Origin: Planctomycetaceae bacterium
GTDB lineage: Bacteria > Planctomycetota > Phycisphaerae > UBA1845 > UTPLA1
DNA: 49,759 nt
Reading direction: 5' to 3'
NCBI GenBank assembly: GCA_011525745.1
Contig: WYBU01000040.1
Span: forward strand, 1-49,759
The position numbers and the translations under genes are program-made. The notes under the pieces were generated by a model. That model did not search any database. It was not told the DNA's origin and worked only from the letters and a program-made list of their open reading frames with translations. Below are positions 19,078 through 27,450 of the stretch, one piece after another (the first letter of the stretch is position 1; every line of letters begins with the position of its first letter).

Positions 19078-20715
19078 TCAATCCGCCACCAGGCTTACCC
19101 GCCGATTGCGATAATGCGCCCGCGCGTCGCGGAGCATGTCACGAATGCGAGAAACCGCGTGCCCGCGGCGGCGGTTGGCGGCGCCGATGCGGAACAGGAT
19201 CGACCACTGCCGGAACAGCACCGCGTACGCGCGCCACAGCGGCCAGGACGGATCGTAGATGTTCGTCGATTCCGACGTGACGCCGTTAAGTTCCACGATC
19301 GCCAGTTCGCGCCCCGCCCGGAACCAGTCCAAATTCGAATACCGAATGTCGAACCGCCCGAAATGAAAGCCTTCGACGCGCTGCGCGATCGCGTCGATCG
19401 CGGCCTCCAGTTCCGGCGTGATCAGGTGCGCGCCGTCGCGGAACAGCGTGCCCTGACAATGATTGCCGGCGATCGCCAACTGCACGCGCTCACACGCCGC
19501 CGGAACGCGGTGCGCTCCCTCGCCGAGCCGTGCCAGAAACGTGTCGGCCTGCATCCGATAGCGGCGATGCTTGCGAATGAGCGATTCAAGCGATGAGATG
19601 CCGTCGCCAATCACGATCGGAAACTGCTTGTCCGTGATCGAGAAAACCCGCCCATGGGGCTGATCGGGCAGGCGATAGTAGAACACGCCCGCCTCATACG
19701 GGCCGGGATGGAACACCTGGGCCAGCACCGCATCGGGATTGGCTGTGAGGTACGCCTCGGCCGCGCGGGCATCGCCGACTTTCTTCAGCCCCACGCCGCG
19801 CTGACCCACGTCGGGCTTGAGGATCAGCGGATACGTCCAGCCGCGCGCGGCCATGATGCCGTGCAACTCGTCCAGCCGCCGGCGTGTCGCGCCGGCGGCG
19901 ATCAGAGCCGAGGGCACGGTCCACTCCGCCGGCAATCGCCGCAGAATGTCGTATTTCGACTCGCCCACGACGCCGCCGTGCGGAATGGCGGGGTTCGCCG
20001 CCGTGAACGTCGTGAACCCGCGATGGCGGATCGCCAGCCACGCCAGCCAGGGCGCCAACGGCGCGTAGAACAACCAGGCGGGCCAGAATTCCCATTGCCA
20101 CAAACGGCACACCGACGCCGCCAGCCGCGAGCGCCCTTCACTCGTCGCGGCGAGCGTCAATCCGCGCAGCAGCAACGCGAAGAGCAGCAGCGCGGCGACG
20201 AACGCGACGCCGCCCGATCCGGTGAACCGTCGCAGCGGCGCGACGACCGCCTCGCCCGTCGCCGCCACGAGCAGCACCAGCAGCGGCGTCCACACCAGCG
20301 CCGCCAACAGCGCCCATAGCACGAACCGATCGGCGCGGCGGCCCAACATCCCCGCGCCCAGATAGACCGGCAGCCGCGTGCCCGGGACGAAGCGGGCGGC
20401 CACGATCGCCGTCCAGCCGCGGCGGTCGAACCAGTCGCCCATGCGCTCGATCCGCGCCGCGGATACGCGACGCCGCACCCACGCGGTATCCAGGACGCGC
20501 CGACCGCAGGCGCGACCCATCAACCACAGCCCCATGTCTCCCACAAAAATGCCGAGAAAGCAGCCCGCCACCCCGACGAAGCCGTCCAGTTGCCGCGATC
20601 GAATCAGCAGCCCCGACGCGATGCAGGTCAGGTCTTCGGAGACGAACGTGGCGGCGATGATCGCGCCGAGCTGCGCCCAGGGAGTCAGGCCGCGGCCGAT
20701 GTCGAGGTCGATCAT
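19078..20715 (-). CDS. DedA-family membrane domain fused to ATP-grasp ligase-like domain
   Basis: A 545-residue fusion. Residues about 1-210 form a DedA/SNARE-associated (VTT) membrane domain with FVSEDLTCIASGLL, GIFVGDMGLWLMG and RFVPGTRLPVYLGAGML, the conserved Arg-Pro-Gly region of DedA proteins, which act as lipid flippases or transporters. Residues about 250-545 resemble an ATP-grasp domain: WTYPLILKPDVGQRGVGLKK for nucleotide binding, then FGRFDIRYSN and AIVELNGVTSESTNIYDP for Mg2+ ligands. ATP-grasp enzymes join a carboxylate to an amine or thiol, so a lipid- or peptide-modifying membrane enzyme is possible. The start ATG overlaps the stop of the NRDE gene (ATGA at 20712-20715), so translation is probably coupled. 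The two homologies are firm; the joint function is unknown. Confidence 0.85.
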   Translation of the reverse strand: MIDLDIGRGLTPWAQLGAIIAATFVSEDLTCIASGLLIRSRQLDGFVGVAGCFLGIFVGDMGLWLMGRACGRRVLDTAWVRRRVSAARIERMGDWFDRRGWTAIVAARFVPGTRLPVYLGAGMLGRRADRFVLWALLAALVWTPLLVLLVAATGEAVVAPLRRFTGSGGVAFVAALLLFALLLRGLTLAATSEGRSRLAASVCRLWQWEFWPAWLFYAPLAPWLAWLAIRHRGFTTFTAANPAIPHGGVVGESKYDILRRLPAEWTVPSALIAAGATRRRLDELHGIMAARGWTYPLILKPDVGQRGVGLKKVGDARAAEAYLTANPDAVLAQVFHPGPYEAGVFYYRLPDQPHGRVFSITDKQFPIVIGDGISSLESLIRKHRRYRMQADTFLARLGEGAHRVPAACERVQLAIAGNHCQGTLFRDGAHLITPELEAAIDAIAQRVEGFHFGRFDIRYSNLDWFRAGRELAIVELNGVTSESTNIYDPSWPLWRAYAVLFRQWSILFRIGAANRRRGHAVSRIRDMLRDARAHYRNRRVSLVAD

Positions 20716-21479
20716 GCCGCCGCCTCCCGTATCGACAGTGACAACGCCACCGGCGAGGTTGCCCGATCCGGCGCATCGCCGTAATAGGTCAGCGTCGCGC
20801 GCCCGCGTTCGAGGTCGATGATCGTGTGACTCACGGTTCGCGCCTCATCGCGTTCCATGCACACGCTGACGTGCCGCCGGTCCGGCCATGCGTGCCGATG
20901 AAAAGCCACCTGCGCCGCCGGCCAGTCGGCCTCGTGTGTGAACATCGACTCGAACAACGCCCGCCGCGGTTGCTCGACAAGATGATCCCCCAGTCCCGAT
21001 GATGTAAACAGCAGCGGGTGGCTCGACAGTGCGAGACGCTGCCGGCGCAACGAGCTACCATCGCCGCGGCAGTCGATCAGGCCGTTACGATCCACAACGA
21101 CAAGGCGAAACGGTGGGAAGGCGTCGGGATCGATGTCCGCCGTATGACGCTCGGCCTCATCCAAAGTCGAGCAGGCCATCAGGCGCGGCGCCAGAATGCC
21201 GCGGCTGTTGCGCAGCGTCGACTGCATCAGGCCGGGAGGGGCCGGCGGGTTGACGTTCAGGAGCGTCGCCGCCAGACCGGCGTCGTTCACGGCGATCCAC
21301 GAGCCGTCAGACAATGGATCGATCGGCATGATGGCCGTGCGCGAACCGCGGCGACGGATTTCGGGCGGCATCGCCGCGGGGCGAATGCGCAACTCGTCGC
21401 GATTGCACGCCAGACGAAGATGCGTCCATGCGTCCGAATCCGCGTCGCGCGCCACGGGAATCAGCGTGACGGTGCACAT
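20712..21479 (-). CDS. NRDE-family (TANGO2-like) protein
   Basis: A 255-residue protein starting MCTVTLIP and containing ACNRDE, the family signature, followed by SDGSWIAVNDAGLAATLLNV and RNSRGILAPRLM. The N-terminal MCT plus NRDE pattern resembles Ntn-hydrolase-like folds in which the Cys becomes the nucleophile after removal of Met, but no activity is established. The ATG at 21479 is chosen over a longer frame because the family begins exactly at MCTVT. The gene lies within an overlapping trio: its start overlaps the end of the DinB-like gene and its stop overlaps the start of the DedA/ATP-grasp gene. Confidence 0.88.
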   Translation of the reverse strand: MCTVTLIPVARDADSDAWTHLRLACNRDELRIRPAAMPPEIRRRGSRTAIMPIDPLSDGSWIAVNDAGLAATLLNVNPPAPPGLMQSTLRNSRGILAPRLMACSTLDEAERHTADIDPDAFPPFRLVVVDRNGLIDCRGDGSSLRRQRLALSSHPLLFTSSGLGDHLVEQPRRALFESMFTHEADWPAAQVAFHRHAWPDRRHVSVCMERDEARTVSHTIIDLERGRATLTYYGDAPDRATSPVALSLSIREAAA

Positions 21480-22039
21480 GCGGCTGCATCGAGATGCGCG
21501 ATCGTCGCCGGCGCATAGCCGAACCGGTCGGGCAACGGAATGCCCAGCGTGCGACAGATGGCGGCCACAATCGCGTTGTGATGAATTGTATGGCTCAGCA
21601 CGGACCCAAGCTCGCGGCCCAGTGAGGACAAGGTATCGATTCTCAGGCCGTCGGCCGTCAGCATGACGCTGACGCACAACGGCCGCGAAAGGTCATCGTC
21701 GTCCAGCCCCGTGAGCCGGCTTTCGAGACGGCCGACGACTTCGAGCGCAGCCGCGCGGCTGGTTTCGACGGCCGTTCCGCGCCGGCGCGCATCGTAATCG
21801 AGCCTGCCGGTCTGTGCGCCGTCCAGAAGCGTCGCAACGTGGTCGAGACAATGCCGCACGTGGCCGCCGAGGCTGCCGTCGATGACCCCCACCGGCTGGA
21901 GCACGTATTGATCATCGGAGGCGGTTTCCACGATCTGACCAAGCTGTCGCAATGTCTGCGACAGGACGGCAAGCGGTCCGGACGGCGGCATCGTCAAACG
22001 TGGCGACAACCGGTCTGTTCCGCATGTTGCGGCAATCAT
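21461..22039 (-). CDS. DinB-like four-helix metal-binding protein
   Basis: A 192-residue protein of the DinB/YfiT-like type. Conserved His residues appear in GGHVRHCLDHVATLL and SVLSHTIHHNAIVA, which are the usual metal ligands of this helical bundle. Related proteins include thiol-dependent transferases and uncharacterised hydrolases, so the activity is unknown. The start at 22039 has AAGGA about eight bases upstream; a second in-frame ATG at 21991 is possible. It is the first gene of the DinB/NRDE/DedA-ATP-grasp trio and overlaps the NRDE gene by 19 bases. Confidence 0.8.
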   Translation of the reverse strand: MIAATCGTDRLSPRLTMPPSGPLAVLSQTLRQLGQIVETASDDQYVLQPVGVIDGSLGGHVRHCLDHVATLLDGAQTGRLDYDARRRGTAVETSRAAALEVVGRLESRLTGLDDDDLSRPLCVSVMLTADGLRIDTLSSLGRELGSVLSHTIHHNAIVAAICRTLGIPLPDRFGYAPATIAHLDAAACAPSR

Positions 22040-22103
22040 GAAGAGTCCTTTCCATTACGCGGCGCGTCGCGGAGGATGGCGTAACACGATGCAGCAGCCT
22101 CGC

Positions 22104-22175
22104 TGTCATCCCCGCGCAGGCGGGCGTGCAGCACTCCCGAGCACCCGCTGGATTCCCGCCCGCGCGGGAATGACA
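22104..22175. repeat. 72-bp MITE-like inverted repeat (family D), copy 1
   Basis: Begins TGTCATCCCCGCGCAGGCGG and ends CCGCCCGCGCGGGAATGACA, so the two ends are roughly complementary with TGTCAT/ATGACA tips. Inside is TGGATTCCCG. Related partial copies lie at 44492 and 45748. Confidence 0.75.
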
Positions 22176-22258
22176 TGCCACACGCGGATTCGGTTACGAA
22201 TGGCTACAACCCCGCTGCACGCGGGTATTGAGGAAAGCACCGAGTCTGACCCTGGCCG

Positions 22259-23200
22259 CTATTCTCTCGTACCAGACTGGTCCTTCGGAGCAATCCTGCG
22301 CCACTCCGAATCCGCCCGCGCCGTCAGACGCTTTTCGTCTTTGTTCCAGTCCTTCAGAGCATTGCCCAGCCAGCCCTTGTAGAAGAGGAACAGCCGGCCG
22401 CCCGTGATCTTGAAATTCATCGGATCCACTTCGACCAGACGGCCTTCGGCCATCGCGGTGGCGCACCAACCGCCGTAGGCCGGAACATATTTCGCGGGGT
22501 CCTTCGCAAACTTGCCGCGGTTCTCGCGTGACGCGAAGCGGTACGTTACGCCGCGATAGCGGGTGGTGAACTCCTCACTGCCGCGCAGCGGCTTGCCGCC
22601 GTCGAAATACGAGACCGCGTCGTAACCCTGCAATGCCAACCCGGAATCCGCCAGATTGTACTGGCGTGCGGCATCGTTACGAGACAATTCCGCAATCTTC
22701 TCCGCGAAGCGGTCGAAAGAGATGCGATCCGTGTTGGCCTTGCCCACGTACCGAAAGACCTCCCGGCCATCCGGCCCCAGCAGCACGAGTGCCGGATAAC
22801 GCATCGTTTCACCGTGAAACGCATAGCCGTCGGGAATCTCGAATTCGCCCGCCAGCCGGGCTTCCGGGTCGCGGAAAATCGTCGCAGCCGCACCATCGCG
22901 CTTGAGTCGCGCGGCGAACTCCTGTACCTCGTCTTCCGAGTCGGGCTTCACGAAGACGTGAATGACGCCCGCCGCCTCTTCCGCTCGGCGGAGATATTCC
23001 TTCACGTGCCTGAGGCACAGCGGACACTCGGTTTTCAGCAGAAAGTGCAGCGCCACATAACGGCCGCGCACGTCTGACAGTCGAAACGTTTTATCGCCGC
23101 CTTTCAATTCAAACTCGGTCGGCGGCGCCGCCGTCGCTGCGACGACGGCGGAGGCACACGCAATCAGCGCGCACAACGGAATATGTTTCATCAAGCGCAT
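22259..23200 (-). CDS. Thioredoxin-fold (AhpC/TSA-like) protein with YHS domain
   Basis: A 313-residue exported protein. It has a signal-like N-terminus (MRLMKHIPLCALIACASAVV), then a thioredoxin-fold domain (about 25-165) with ECPLCLRH (CxxC) and YPALVLLGPDGREVFRYVG. A YHS domain follows (about 185-275: LALQGYDAVSYFDGGKPLRG and TYRFASRENRGKFAKDPAKY, then VPAYGGWCATAMAEG), which usually binds metal or appears in copper and heme handling. The start at 23200 is supported by AGGAAAG seven to eight bases before it. It is the last gene of the redox operon, 14 bases after the preceding gene. It probably acts in the periplasm as a thiol-redox and metal protein. Confidence 0.85.
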   Translation of the reverse strand: MRLMKHIPLCALIACASAVVAATAAPPTEFELKGGDKTFRLSDVRGRYVALHFLLKTECPLCLRHVKEYLRRAEEAAGVIHVFVKPDSEDEVQEFAARLKRDGAAATIFRDPEARLAGEFEIPDGYAFHGETMRYPALVLLGPDGREVFRYVGKANTDRISFDRFAEKIAELSRNDAARQYNLADSGLALQGYDAVSYFDGGKPLRGSEEFTTRYRGVTYRFASRENRGKFAKDPAKYVPAYGGWCATAMAEGRLVEVDPMNFKITGGRLFLFYKGWLGNALKDWNKDEKRLTARADSEWRRIAPKDQSGTRE

Positions 23201-23214
23201 GGTCTTTCCTGGGT

Positions 23215-24024
23215 CTAGAGTCTGCGAATGTCGTGCGGGTCGATCCGCAGCAACGTGATGTCGCCGCACCGTTCGAGATCGCCCGTGATTTCGATCGGAT
23301 CCGCGACGAACGGCAACACCGCGTCGTTGACGGCCTCTCCACCCGCGCCGACGAGCAGGTGATACGTCGCCCCGCCGGCGGCGTCGCTCGTCCGCAGCAT
23401 CGGCGGAATGCCGCCCGCGATGCAAAGCGTGGCGCATTCCTTGTGCAGCTTGCCCTCGCCGGGCTTCATCGCGCCGAAGAAGCACTTCGGGTCGATGATC
23501 TCACCACGCAGCGTCACGCGCCCCAGCGAACGCGCCCGCGGCCGCGCAAGCCGCGTCAGCGATTCGGGGGTCGGTGCGTCAATCGTTTGCACTCCTTCGT
23601 CACCGGACACAAGCTCCAGCAGCATCCGGCCGTCGCGTTGCAGCACGGTTCCACGCACGCGGGCGAATCGCCCGGCGACGTCTTCGACTTTGTCAACGGC
23701 GCCGAATTTCCCCTCGCGAACCAGCAGAATCGTGCGCATCCCGCTTTCCGCGTTTGCGTCGACTGTGCGAATCATGGCGTAGGGAGCCGCATCGACGACG
23801 CCTTCGAACGCACGAATCCTTTCGGTCTCCCACGCGCCCGTCCCCGGGTCGCGCTGCATCATCGCAACGCCCGCGCTGACTACCACCGCCAGCACCGCCA
23901 TCGCGGGCACGAGTCGTCGAACGAAGCGAACATAAGTTGCCGGCGCAGGTAAGTAGCCGACGTAGAACCCGTTGTTTCCGTTCGTCCCGATCGGGCCGGA
24001 CGCCGAGGGTGTTTGAGAAGCCAT
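23215..24024 (-). CDS. Membrane-anchored protein with conserved Cys/His motif
   Basis: A 269-residue protein with one N-terminal membrane segment (LVPAMAVLAVVVSAGVAMM) and an exported body. The middle looks like a beta-barrel OB-like region (VAGRFARVRGTVLQRDGRML). The notable part is GEIIDPKCFFGAMKPGEGK followed by LHKECATLCIAGGIPP, with three Cys and one His spaced like a metal or heme site. The start is taken at 24024 (MASQTPSASG). The frame is open upstream to ATG 24144 and 24159, but that stretch is a long-form copy of repeat A, so it is probably noncoding or a repeat-added extension. It lies in the redox operon between the Rieske fusion and the thioredoxin/YHS gene. I know similar Cys motifs beside Rieske genes but no assigned function. 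Confidence 0.75.
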   Translation of the reverse strand: MASQTPSASGPIGTNGNNGFYVGYLPAPATYVRFVRRLVPAMAVLAVVVSAGVAMMQRDPGTGAWETERIRAFEGVVDAAPYAMIRTVDANAESGMRTILLVREGKFGAVDKVEDVAGRFARVRGTVLQRDGRMLLELVSGDEGVQTIDAPTPESLTRLARPRARSLGRVTLRGEIIDPKCFFGAMKPGEGKLHKECATLCIAGGIPPMLRTSDAAGGATYHLLVGAGGEAVNDAVLPFVADPIEITGDLERCGDITLLRIDPHDIRRL

Positions 24025-24079
24025 ATTCGAGGCAGAGAACCGCGGCCGAGACTTCTCCCCCTCGCTACAGCAACCCACC

Positions 24080-24124
24080 GCTCCCTTCACGCTCCCGCCC
24101 TGGTCGCGTTCGGGGTCGCGTTTG
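24080..24124 (+). repeat. Dispersed repeat A, copy 6 (long form)
   Basis: GCTCCCTTCACGCTCCCGCC, TGGTCGCGTT and GGGTCGCGTTTGGG follow the same plan as the long-form copy at 14799, more diverged. It sits in the short junction of the redox operon and reads in frame as an N-terminal extension of the gene ending at 23215. Confidence 0.7.
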
Positions 24125-24136
24125 GGTACCGCCTTT

Positions 24137-25294
24137 TCAGGCATGTTGGACTGCGACATGGGCAGGCTCCGTAACGTTGCACGCAACGCCGATCGGCTGA
24201 GCAACCTCCGCGGCCGACGTGTTCGTCGTAACAACTTCATCCGCAACAACCGCCGGCTCGACCGGCGTACCGGGCGGCAGTGGACGCGGGTCGACTTGCA
24301 CGCGGCCGTCCCGCACGCGAACGCGATACGTCGACACTTTCTCCGTAAACGGCGGCGGCGACTGCCCATCGGCCGGTCGGTACTGCCAGCCGTGCCAGGG
24401 ACACGTTACGCAACCGTCGATGATCTTTCCTTCGCCCAACGGACCGCCCTGATGGGCGCACACATTGGCCATTGCCGAGACGCGCTCGCCATACCGAAAG
24501 ACCGCGATGCGCTCACCGCCGGACGCACACAACACGCGGGCGCGGTTATTCGGTATGTCGCCTGCCGGACCCGCGTCGATCCATTGCGTATCGCCGTCGG
24601 CCAGCATCGCGGCGCCCCGCCGATCGCGCCGCCGTTCGCGCCAACCGGCGTAGAGGTGCAGCGTCGCGACCGTCGCGACGCCCAGCCCCGCCAGCGACGC
24701 CGCCCAGACGCCGCGTTGCGTCTGAAGCGCGCCAAGCGCCACGTGCATCACCAGCAGCGCATATGCCGCATAAACCAGCATGTGCAGCCGCTTCCATGCT
24801 CGCGCGCCCAGGTTCTTCAGCCAGAAGTCGTGGCTGGTCGCAGCCATCAGGAACAGGATGATCAGCGCCCCCAGCCCCAGCACCTGGAACGGAAACGCCG
24901 AGAGCGTCGTGTAATTCGTGTTGCTGCCCAGCAGTGAGACGAAGGGATTGAGCCGTCCGAAACCGTGATAGAAGCCGATGGCAAGCGTGGCATGAAGCAG
25001 GCCCACGAGAAACGTCGCCACGCCCAGATGCCGCCGGTTGTAGAGCAGCGGCGCGAACCGCCGATCGAGTCGGGCCAGCGGTCCGATGCACAGGACCACG
25101 TGTAACATGAGAAACGCGCACGTCGCCAGCGCCCGCATGACCAGAATCGGATCGCTGATGGCGTGCGGCCCGCGAAACGCCGACTTGCCAACCAGGATGA
25201 AAACCGCCAGGTAGGACGCCACGGCCATCGCCAGTACGGCGTCGTAGATGCGCTTGTGGCGGTTCCACTGGACCGGCACATACCCGACGCTCAT
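24137..25294 (-). CDS. Ferric-reductase-like membrane cytochrome fused to Rieske 2Fe-2S domain
   Basis: A 385-residue membrane electron carrier. Six hydrophobic segments fill about residues 15-210, with His residues suited to heme b (FLMLHVVLCIG, FLVGLLHATLAIGFYHGFG, WKRLHMLVYAAYALLVMHVA). A soluble Rieske domain (about 230-340) has CAHQGGPLGEG and CPWHGWQY, the C-x-H and C-x2-H cluster ligands. Electrons would pass between the 2Fe-2S centre and heme across the membrane. The gene overlaps its upstream neighbour (start 25294, neighbour stop 25291). It is the core of the five-gene redox operon. The donor and acceptor are unknown. A Pro/Val-rich tail of about 40 residues follows the Rieske domain. 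Confidence 0.9.
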   Translation of the reverse strand: MSVGYVPVQWNRHKRIYDAVLAMAVASYLAVFILVGKSAFRGPHAISDPILVMRALATCAFLMLHVVLCIGPLARLDRRFAPLLYNRRHLGVATFLVGLLHATLAIGFYHGFGRLNPFVSLLGSNTNYTTLSAFPFQVLGLGALIILFLMAATSHDFWLKNLGARAWKRLHMLVYAAYALLVMHVALGALQTQRGVWAASLAGLGVATVATLHLYAGWRERRRDRRGAAMLADGDTQWIDAGPAGDIPNNRARVLCASGGERIAVFRYGERVSAMANVCAHQGGPLGEGKIIDGCVTCPWHGWQYRPADGQSPPPFTEKVSTYRVRVRDGRVQVDPRPLPPGTPVEPAVVADEVVTTNTSAAEVAQPIGVACNVTEPAHVAVQHA

Positions 25295-25470
25295 GGGACG
25301 ACCTCCGGCGCGGCGTCTGCACCGCCGGCGTATTGACCGATCGGCGGCTCGGGGTCGTTAACGGCAACCAGCGGCGGCCGCCCCATCAGCGCGACGCCTA
25401 GCGAGATCAGCGCCAATGGGCCGAGAAACGTCCAGACCCACGCATGAAAGGCTCGCTGAGCGCGCGTCAT
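25291..25470 (-). CDS. Tiny single-pass membrane protein in redox operon
   Basis: 59 residues with a single membrane segment (WVWTFLGPLALISLGVALMG) and a Pro/acidic tail. It overlaps the gene before it (25467-25470) and the Rieske fusion after it (25291-25294), so all three are translationally coupled. It is probably an accessory or assembly subunit of the membrane redox complex. The family is not recognised. Confidence 0.7.
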   Translation of the reverse strand: MTRAQRAFHAWVWTFLGPLALISLGVALMGRPPLVAVNDPEPPIGQYAGGADAAPEVVP

Positions 25471-25712
25471 GAGTGATCTCCGCCGCGCCACGACCGCAGC
25501 CACCAGGATGCCACTACCGGCCACAACGCCGTCGCGGCCGGCAGAATCAACAGGCGAAACCGCCAGGACGCTCCGGTCGCCGCCGGATCGACGCGGACGA
25601 CACCGCGGGCGACAAACGGCAGCGCAACCAGCAGCCCGACGGCCAGGTAAGCGGCGACAAGCTGGACGATGATTTCGGCGGCCACGAGGATTCGATGCGG
25701 GACGAGCGGCAC
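25467..25712 (-). CDS. Small two-segment membrane protein in redox operon
   Basis: 81 residues with two hydrophobic segments (ILVAAEIIVQLVAAYLAVGL and FRLLILPAATALWPVVASWW) and a short charged tail. It is the first gene of the redox operon and overlaps the next by four bases (ATGA). The design suggests a small subunit or anchor of the Rieske/cytochrome complex. No family is recognised. Confidence 0.7.
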   Translation of the reverse strand: MPLVPHRILVAAEIIVQLVAAYLAVGLLVALPFVARGVVRVDPAATGASWRFRLLILPAATALWPVVASWWLRSWRGGDHS

Positions 25713-25904
25713 GTGTTACAGAATGGGAATTCCAGAAGCATTTGACGAACGGGTTCGCCACAGACATTCTGAGGCGTCAGACCGCCCCGGCTGCATGGTG
25801 CGGCAGCGACCAAGCTCCTGGTCGGCACTCGCCGCGTTGAGGAGCGATCGGCGCCCGTGGAATGAGGACGCTACGGGTGACGACTTATCGCGCTGCCAAA
25901 AACA

Positions 25905-26822
25905 TCACAACCCATACCCCGGCGTCCACGCCACGTCCCGGCCGGTTCCGCTCCACCGCGCGTTGTTGCCGTCCATGCCGACGACGCCGTCCGGCGCAAT
26001 CTGATAGCCCAGGTCCGCCGGCGTCTCACTGGTCGCGTGACCGTCGACCCACAGCACCGTCGCGCGTTCGAGATGACGCGGATCGACCGACGTGCGTTCA
26101 TTCGGGAACCCCGCCATCTCGCCGTTGGATGGATCGACCCGTGGCGGATCGAGGTTGAAACCCTCGTTGCCCATCCCTTCCGGCACGCGGGCGTTGTTTT
26201 CATACGGCAGTCGCATCGACCGCGGAAACGTCGCCGCCGTGCCCATCGAATCCGCCACGGCCAGGGTGTTCGCCGTGTCGCGAATGCGTGTCACGACCAC
26301 GGGCCAGTTCTTGAACGAATGAGGATTCGATGCGTCGCTCAAGCGCGAGTTGCCGAGGAACTGATAGTTGTAGCCGTAGCTGCCGTTTCGCTCGTCGGTC
26401 CATTCCGGCACTGCCGGACACACGAAGACGGGGTTGCCATAGTTCTGCTGATCGGCCGGTTCGCCGAACTTATCCGACGGCCCTCGGCATGGCTGCGGAT
26501 CATCGAACGGCGCGACGCCCACGTTGCTGCCCATCATCGCCAGGAAAGTCGGCCGGTACTTGCGACCCCCCTTGATGTCCGAATACCAGTTGCAGGCATC
26601 GACATGGGGCAGCCGGCCGGGCACGAGCACGTCGCCGTTTTCCTGCGTGTACATCGTCAGCCCCTGACCGAGCACACGCAGGTTTCCGGCACACTTGACG
26701 GCCACGCCGCGCCGCCGCGCGGCCGACAGCGCCGGCGATAACAGCGCCACGAGCACGGCGATCACGCCGATGACGACGAGCAACTCGATGAGCGTAAAGG
26801 CCAGACGGCGGCGGCAGGTCAT
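25905..26822 (-). CDS. Prepilin-type protein with H-X9-DG motif
   Basis: A 305-residue pseudopilin-like protein. The type IV prepilin signal is RRRLAFTLIELLVVIGVIAV, with cleavage before the Phe expected. The hydrophobic helix continues to ALLSPALSAARR. Near the C-terminus RHLERATVLWVDGHA fits the H-X9-DG motif of the large planctomycete family of such proteins. The middle contains Cys residues (KCAGNLRVLG, FVCPAVPEW) and Asn/Tyr-rich surface sequence. The ATG at 26822 is used because GGAG lies about eight bases upstream. It is exported by the type II/IV pilus-like machinery, but its function is unknown in most members. It stands alone, divergent from the thioesterase. Confidence 0.92.
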   Translation of the reverse strand: MTCRRRLAFTLIELLVVIGVIAVLVALLSPALSAARRRGVAVKCAGNLRVLGQGLTMYTQENGDVLVPGRLPHVDACNWYSDIKGGRKYRPTFLAMMGSNVGVAPFDDPQPCRGPSDKFGEPADQQNYGNPVFVCPAVPEWTDERNGSYGYNYQFLGNSRLSDASNPHSFKNWPVVVTRIRDTANTLAVADSMGTAATFPRSMRLPYENNARVPEGMGNEGFNLDPPRVDPSNGEMAGFPNERTSVDPRHLERATVLWVDGHATSETPADLGYQIAPDGVVGMDGNNARWSGTGRDVAWTPGYGL

Positions 26823-26928
26823 CACGTCACTCCGGCGGGCGGACTCGGGCGGGTTCGTTGACCGCACTTCATTATACGCCGTCGAGGCGGACTTCATGCC
26901 GGCGCCCGATGGGCTACAATCCGCGTTC

Positions 26929-27354
26929 ATGGCCGCGTTCAAGTACCGCTTCCGCGTGAAGTTCGACAACGTCGACTACGCCCGCGTCCTCTATTTCCCG
27001 CGGCAGATCGACTTTTTCATCGAAGCGCTCGAGGAATTCTGCCTGTCGCGGCTGGGACTCTCCTTCCGCCGGATGCTCGACGTCGACCGCATCGCCATGC
27101 CCACCGTGCATTTCGAAGCCGACTACCGCCGCCCGCTGCAATTCGAGGAAGAGGCCGAAGTGCACGTGTTCATCCGCAAGATCGGCGAAAAGTCGATCAC
27201 GTTCGGATACGAAACCCACCGGCTGCCCGATCACGAGCTGACGAGCACCGCGACCCAGATCGTCGCCACGGTCGACTTCGACACCTGGAACACAATTCCC
27301 GTTCCGGCGCGCTACCGTGAGATGTTATCGCCGTACGTGGAGCCGGCGATGTGA
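26929..27354 (+). CDS. Acyl-CoA thioesterase, 4HBT hotdog family
   Basis: A 141-residue hotdog-fold protein (YbgC/FcbC-like). The N-terminus FRVKFDNVDYARVLYFPRQI carries the family DxxxxxxxxP-type active region (Asp in NVDYARVLYFP). TVHFEADYRRPLQFEEEAEV follows, as in acyl-CoA thioesterases. It would hydrolyse acyl-CoA or acyl-ACP thioesters in the cytoplasm. It is divergent from the prepilin-like gene with 106 bases between. Confidence 0.9.
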   Translation: MAAFKYRFRVKFDNVDYARVLYFPRQIDFFIEALEEFCLSRLGLSFRRMLDVDRIAMPTVHFEADYRRPLQFEEEAEVHVFIRKIGEKSITFGYETHRLPDHELTSTATQIVATVDFDTWNTIPVPARYREMLSPYVEPAM

Positions 27355-27450
27355 GAATGCATCGGCCGTCGGCCATCTGCCATCGGCTCGAGAAGGCGTC
27401 ACTGGTCAGTTGTCCGTCCTCGGCGGCCAATTCCCGATTGTCGGCCACCG

